Source: an uncultured Eubacteriales bacterium (GTDB lineage: Bacteria > Bacillota > Clostridia > Christensenellales > Aristaeellaceae). From it: a stretch of 64,000 bases of DNA. Shown one piece after another: positions 60,498-64,000 of this stretch. The position numbers and the translations under genes were made by a program. The notes beneath the pieces were generated by a model, which saw only the letters and a program-made list of their open reading frames with translations, did not search any database and was not told the origin of the DNA. Location: NCBI GenBank assembly GCA_902790525.1, contig CADASI010000039.1, positions 1 through 64,000 of the forward strand, written 5' to 3'. Within the stretch, counting starts at the first letter, position 1. Each line of letters starts with the position of its first letter.

Positions 60498-63485
60498 ATG
60501 TCAAAACGCAAAAACTTCCTCCCCCTCCTGGCGCTGGTCTGCGCGCTGGCGCTGGCGGCGGGGTGGCTGCTGGACAGAAGCGGCCTCGGCGCGCTGGGCG
60601 TCAGCTCGCCCGAGCCCCAGCAGGCGCTGCGCATCAGCGAGGCGCAGAACAACAACGTGCTGACGCTGACCACCGCCGCGGGCGAGGCCCCGGGCTGGAT
60701 CGAGGTGGAGAACACCGGCGCAGAGCCGGTGAACCTGCACGGCGCGTGCCTGATCCGGGATCAGAGGTTCAACAAGACCTTCGTGTTCCCGGACATGATA
60801 TTGCCCGCGGGCGGCTTCGTGCTGGTCTACTGCGACGGCAGGAGCGCCGCCGACGGGCTGCACGCGGCGTTCAGGCTGCCCAAGTCCGGCAACACCGCGC
60901 TGACGCTGCTGGACTCCGCCCAGAACGTGCTGGACAGCGTGAAGCTGGAGGCCACCGAGGCGGACGAATCCCAGTGCCGCGACGCCCGTGGCGAGTGGGT
61001 GACCTCCGCCCAGCCCACCCCCGGGGAGGCCAACAGCGCCGTGAGCGACCGGCGGATGACGGTGCAGTCCGGCGAGCTGGCCCTCAACGAGGCCGTAACC
61101 GTCAACCGCGCGCTGTTTCCGGACGAAGACGGGGCGTATCACGACTACGTCGAGGTGCGCAACCGCACCGACGCTCCGGTCAGCCTGGCGGGTTACTGGC
61201 TGACGGACAATGTGACCCGGCCCTACAAGTGGCAGTTTCCTGACGTGACCCTGCCCGCGGGCGGCTGCCTGGCGGTGCACTGCTCCGGCCTGGACCGCCG
61301 GGACGACCCCGCCCACCTGCACACCAACTTCAAACTGTCCGCCGGGGAAACGGTCTATCTGTCCCGCCCCGACGGCGCGATGATCTCCACCGTCACGCTG
61401 CCCGAATTGGAGTATGGACAGGCGTATTCCTGGAACGGCGCGGGCTGGACGAAAATGCTGCCCCCCACGCCGAACCTGGAGAACACCTACGACGCCTTCG
61501 TGCGGCTGGACGCCGAGGGGCAGTCGAAGCGCGCGGGCGGGGTGTACATCAGCGAGATCATGACCGAGCCTTCCAATGAGAAGTTCGACTGGATCGAGCT
61601 ATTCAACTCCGGCGACCGGGACGTGAACCTGAGCGGCTGGGGCATCTCCGACAGGCTGAACCACCCCCGCAAGTGGCAGTTCCCCGAGGGCACGATACTG
61701 CCCGCCGGCGAGCGCACCGCCATCTTCCTGACCGGCATCGAGGGCGGCAAGACCGGCGGCTTCATGTCCGCGCCGTTCGCCCTCGACAGCGACGGCGGCT
61801 ACACCATGTGCCTGTGCGACCCGGAGGGCAGGCTGCTGGACGCGCTGTTCGTGCCCCAGCAGTACCCGGGCGTGGCCTTCGGGCGCGACGACAACGGAAA
61901 CGTGGGCTATTTCACCGAGGGCACGCCGTTAAAGCCCAACGGACCGCGGGCGCTCAAGGGCCCGGCCCCCGGCGCGGAATACTCCGTGCGGGGCGGGCTG
62001 CACACCGCCGGCGACAGCTTCTCCGTGACCCTCACCGCCGAGGCGGGGGACATCCGCTACACGCTGGACTGCTCCGATCCCACCCAGTCCTCCGCCCGCT
62101 ACGACGGCACGCCCATCCCCGTCGACAAGACCACCATACTGCGCACCCGGGTGTACCGGGACGGGTATCTGCCCTCGGTCATGGACACCCAGAGCTACCT
62201 CTACGACGTGAAGGCCGCCTCCGACGCGCCCTACGTGGTGTCGCTGGTGTCCGACCCCACGGGGCTTTACAGCGACGAGACCGGCATCATGGTGATGGGC
62301 CTGCACCCCACGGCCACCTTCCCCTACGGCGACTACAACCGCGGCGCGAACTTCTGGATGGACTGGGAGCGCGAGGCCCACGTGGAGGTGTTCACCGGCG
62401 ACGGCGCGCCCGCGCTGTCCCAGGAGTGCGGCATCAAGCTGCACGGCCGCAACACCCGCGCCTACGAGCTCAAGTGCTTCAAGGTGATGGCCCGCGGCCG
62501 CTACGGCGACGACAAATTCCGCTACCCGCTGTTCCACAATCGCCCGTGGGACGACTACGAGGCATTCATACTCCGCTACTCCGGCCAGGACTACAAGTAC
62601 GCCTTCATGCGCGACGCGGTGCTGACCCACCTGGCCGCCAACACCAGCGTGATGTACATGGAGGCCGAGGAGTGCATCTGCTACTTAAACGGCGAATACT
62701 ACTCCGCCATGTACATCCGGGAGAACATCAGCCCCTATTCGCTGGCCCGCCGGGAGGGCTGGGCCGGGCAGGAGGACGCGCTGGACCTGGTCAAGAGCGG
62801 GCGCGAGGTCAAGCAGGGCTCCAACGCCGCCTACGCCGCCCTCAAGACCTTCCTGGAGACCCACGACAACGCCTCCCAGGCGGTCTACGACCGCATCGCC
62901 GCCGAGGTGGACATCGACAACTTCATCGAGTTCATCGCCTTACAGGTGTTCTTCGGCCCGCCGGACACCGTCAACGTCAAGCGCTACCGCAACACCGACG
63001 CCGACGGCAAGTGGCGCTGGGTGATCTACGACCTCGACCGCGCCATGCGCGCCGACATCAACGGCTTCGAGCTGATGGCCCAGGGCACCAACGCCCAGCT
63101 CTTCAACGCCTTCATGGCCAATCCCACGCTGCGCGACCGGTTCCTGACCTACTTGAACCAGGCCATGTCCACCTACCTGTCCAGCCAGAACATACTGGAC
63201 GCCATCGAGGCGCAGTTCGAGCGCTTAAAGCCCCTGCTGCCACAGTACCTCGAGAAGCTGGAGCTCACCCAGAGCCGCTATAAGAGCGCCCTCAACAGCT
63301 TCTGCGACACCGTCAGGCGCCGCCCCGCCGTGGTGCTCAAGAGTGTGGCGTTCGCCCTCAACCTTTCAAAGGAGGAGATGGAGGAACGCTTCGCCGAGAC
63401 CTACGCCGCCATGCGAGAATTCAACCGCAAGAATGGTTTAAGCGAGATCGACCCCGACAGCATCACCTTCGCCCCGCTGGGGTGA
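60498..63485 (+). CDS. large secreted lamin-tail / CotH kinase-family protein
   Basis: 995 residues. N-terminal signal or anchor (FLPLLALVCALALAAGWLL). Three lamin-tail-like beta domains follow at about 40-175, 190-330 and 345-475 (each with a WIEVENTG, DYVEVRNRT or DWIELFNSG strand and a LPAGGxxxV-like turn). Next is a chitobiase/FN3-like segment (RYTLDCSDPTQSSARYDGTP) at about 490-570, then a CotH domain (about 590-930) with KLHGRNTRAYELKCFKVMAR and WRWVIYDLDRAM. CotH proteins are atypical protein kinases of spore coats and surface complexes. The role here is probably cell-surface assembly or anchoring. Confidence 0.88.
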   Translation: MSKRKNFLPLLALVCALALAAGWLLDRSGLGALGVSSPEPQQALRISEAQNNNVLTLTTAAGEAPGWIEVENTGAEPVNLHGACLIRDQRFNKTFVFPDMILPAGGFVLVYCDGRSAADGLHAAFRLPKSGNTALTLLDSAQNVLDSVKLEATEADESQCRDARGEWVTSAQPTPGEANSAVSDRRMTVQSGELALNEAVTVNRALFPDEDGAYHDYVEVRNRTDAPVSLAGYWLTDNVTRPYKWQFPDVTLPAGGCLAVHCSGLDRRDDPAHLHTNFKLSAGETVYLSRPDGAMISTVTLPELEYGQAYSWNGAGWTKMLPPTPNLENTYDAFVRLDAEGQSKRAGGVYISEIMTEPSNEKFDWIELFNSGDRDVNLSGWGISDRLNHPRKWQFPEGTILPAGERTAIFLTGIEGGKTGGFMSAPFALDSDGGYTMCLCDPEGRLLDALFVPQQYPGVAFGRDDNGNVGYFTEGTPLKPNGPRALKGPAPGAEYSVRGGLHTAGDSFSVTLTAEAGDIRYTLDCSDPTQSSARYDGTPIPVDKTTILRTRVYRDGYLPSVMDTQSYLYDVKAASDAPYVVSLVSDPTGLYSDETGIMVMGLHPTATFPYGDYNRGANFWMDWEREAHVEVFTGDGAPALSQECGIKLHGRNTRAYELKCFKVMARGRYGDDKFRYPLFHNRPWDDYEAFILRYSGQDYKYAFMRDAVLTHLAANTSVMYMEAEECICYLNGEYYSAMYIRENISPYSLARREGWAGQEDALDLVKSGREVKQGSNAAYAALKTFLETHDNASQAVYDRIAAEVDIDNFIEFIALQVFFGPPDTVNVKRYRNTDADGKWRWVIYDLDRAMRADINGFELMAQGTNAQLFNAFMANPTLRDRFLTYLNQAMSTYLSSQNILDAIEAQFERLKPLLPQYLEKLELTQSRYKSALNSFCDTVRRRPAVVLKSVAFALNLSKEEMEERFAETYAAMREFNRKNGLSEIDPDSITFAPLG

Positions 63486-63493
63486 TGATGACA

Positions 63494-63674
63494 AGGGGCT
63501 GTCTCAAAACGCATAATCATTCAGATGTGTGCATGCCGTAGGGGCGGCGATGCGCCGCCCGCCCATGAAGTACGTTGCATTTCGTACTCGGAACGTACTT
63601 CATGGGCGGGCGGCGCATCGCCGCCCCTACGGCATGCACACATCTGAATGATTATGCATTTTGAGACAGCCCCT
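63494..63674. mobile_element. 181-base near-perfect palindromic MITE-like element
   Basis: 83-base arms (63494-63576 and 63592-63674) differ at one position and flank the spacer GCATTTCGTACTCGG. The ends are AGGGGCTGTCTCAAAA and the complement, like transposon terminal repeats. The stem contains GTAGGGGCGGCGATGCGCCG and GCCCATGAAG. It lies between convergent genes. No direct target duplication could be confirmed (the flanks read ATGACA and CTGTCC). Confidence 0.8.
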
Positions 63675-63684
63675 CTGTCCTCGG

Positions 63685-64000
63685 TCACCCCTTCACGCCT
63701 CCCGCGGTCAAGCCCGCGGCGAGGTGCTTTTCTATGGCCATGAACAGTATCACCACCGGCACGGTGGCCACCAGCGCGGCGGCGAACAGGTACTGCCACT
63801 CGATCATGTTGAAGGAGCTGAACTGCGTGATGCCCACGGTGATGGGCTTGTTGGCGTTGGTCGAGATCAGCACGGTGGAGATGGTGTACTCGTTCCAGGC
63901 GTTGATGAACACGAAGATCAGCGTGGTCACGATGCCCGGCGCGGCCATGGGCAGCAGCACGCGGATCATGGCGGACACCGTGTTGCAGCCGTCGATGTGG
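63685..64000 (-). CDS. carbohydrate ABC transporter permease, partial
   Basis: The C-terminal 105 or so residues of a MalG/AraQ-type permease; the rest is beyond the window edge. The first visible residues (HIDGCNTVSAMIRVLLPMAAPG) are the end of the EAA motif that contacts the ATPase, followed by helices in IVTTLIFVFINAWNEYTIST and YLFAAALVATVPVVILFMAI. The end LAAGLTAGGVKG is the usual C-terminus of this family. It is the last gene of an operon entering from the right. Confidence 0.92.
   Translation of the reverse strand, partial: HIDGCNTVSAMIRVLLPMAAPGIVTTLIFVFINAWNEYTISTVLISTNANKPITVGITQFSSFNMIEWQYLFAAALVATVPVVILFMAIEKHLAAGLTAGGVKG

Overview
The window is GC-rich bacterial DNA with tightly packed, operon-organised genes. 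Several features point to a Gram-positive Bacillota of the class Clostridia, probably a gut or rumen lineage: a DUF4317 protein, a DUF3786 protein, LTA-synthase-like, LytR-CpsA-Psr and SleB-like envelope genes, an SAM-I riboswitch on metK, a CotH protein, and RbsABC-type sugar transporters with a ROK regulator. No rRNA, tRNA, CRISPR array or transposase gene is visible. The class assignment is inference; order or genus cannot be read from this sequence.

Layout. 0.2-3.5 kb (minus): arginine genes argG, a GNAT gene and argH. 3.5-7.8 kb (minus): tadA, a PurF paralogue lacking the catalytic cysteine, a GNAT gene overlapping a DUF4317 gene. 8-16.2 kb: an orphan fibronectin-III-like fragment, a membrane leucine-rich-repeat protein, glpK, a very acidic repetitive membrane protein and a Pro-Glu repeat protein. 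16.2-19.8 kb (minus): vanZ-like, pepF, DUF3786 and LUD genes. 19.9-27.1 kb: a broken sugar nucleotidyltransferase/phosphomannomutase-like gene, a peptidoglycan-binding membrane protein, scpB, a SleB-like hydrolase and an LTA-synthase-like enzyme. 27.2-34.4 kb: two overlapping BspA-like LRR genes, an AraC regulator, ydcF, a USP-like gene, parB, parA and an LCP transferase. 34.8-37.7 kb: a disrupted glyS and riboswitch-controlled metK. 37.7-44.1 kb (plus): a DUF3798 binding protein with a dual-NBD ATPase, two permeases and a small membrane-anchored protein. 44.1-54.5 kb: a polyol or rare-sugar locus (two dehydrogenases, one broken, an RbsABC-type transporter and an SDR) divergent from a ROK repressor and an arabinose/fucose-isomerase-family gene. 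54.6-63.5 kb (plus): ECF sigma/anti-sigma, aroK, a CinA-type deamidase, an APC permease, a diguanylate cyclase and a large CotH/lamin-tail protein. The right edge cuts a carbohydrate ABC permease.

Two patterns run across the window. First, many intergenic gaps hold islands bounded by short tandem repeats with a seven-base period, purine-rich at the left and the complementary pyrimidine-rich type at the right, so that each island can fold on itself. They abut or overlap stop and start codons and at least two lie in probable 5' leaders. Second, three otherwise well-preserved genes (a nucleotidyltransferase, glyS and a mannitol-dehydrogenase-family gene) each miss a short block of about 22-26 bases with a resulting frameshift, and glyS also carries a 36-base tandem duplication. 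That may be an assembly fault or real local instability, and only reads can decide.

Promoters are often near-consensus TTGACA/TATAAT with 16-17 base spacers, or extended -10 boxes reading TGGTATAAT, which makes many transcription units readable directly.
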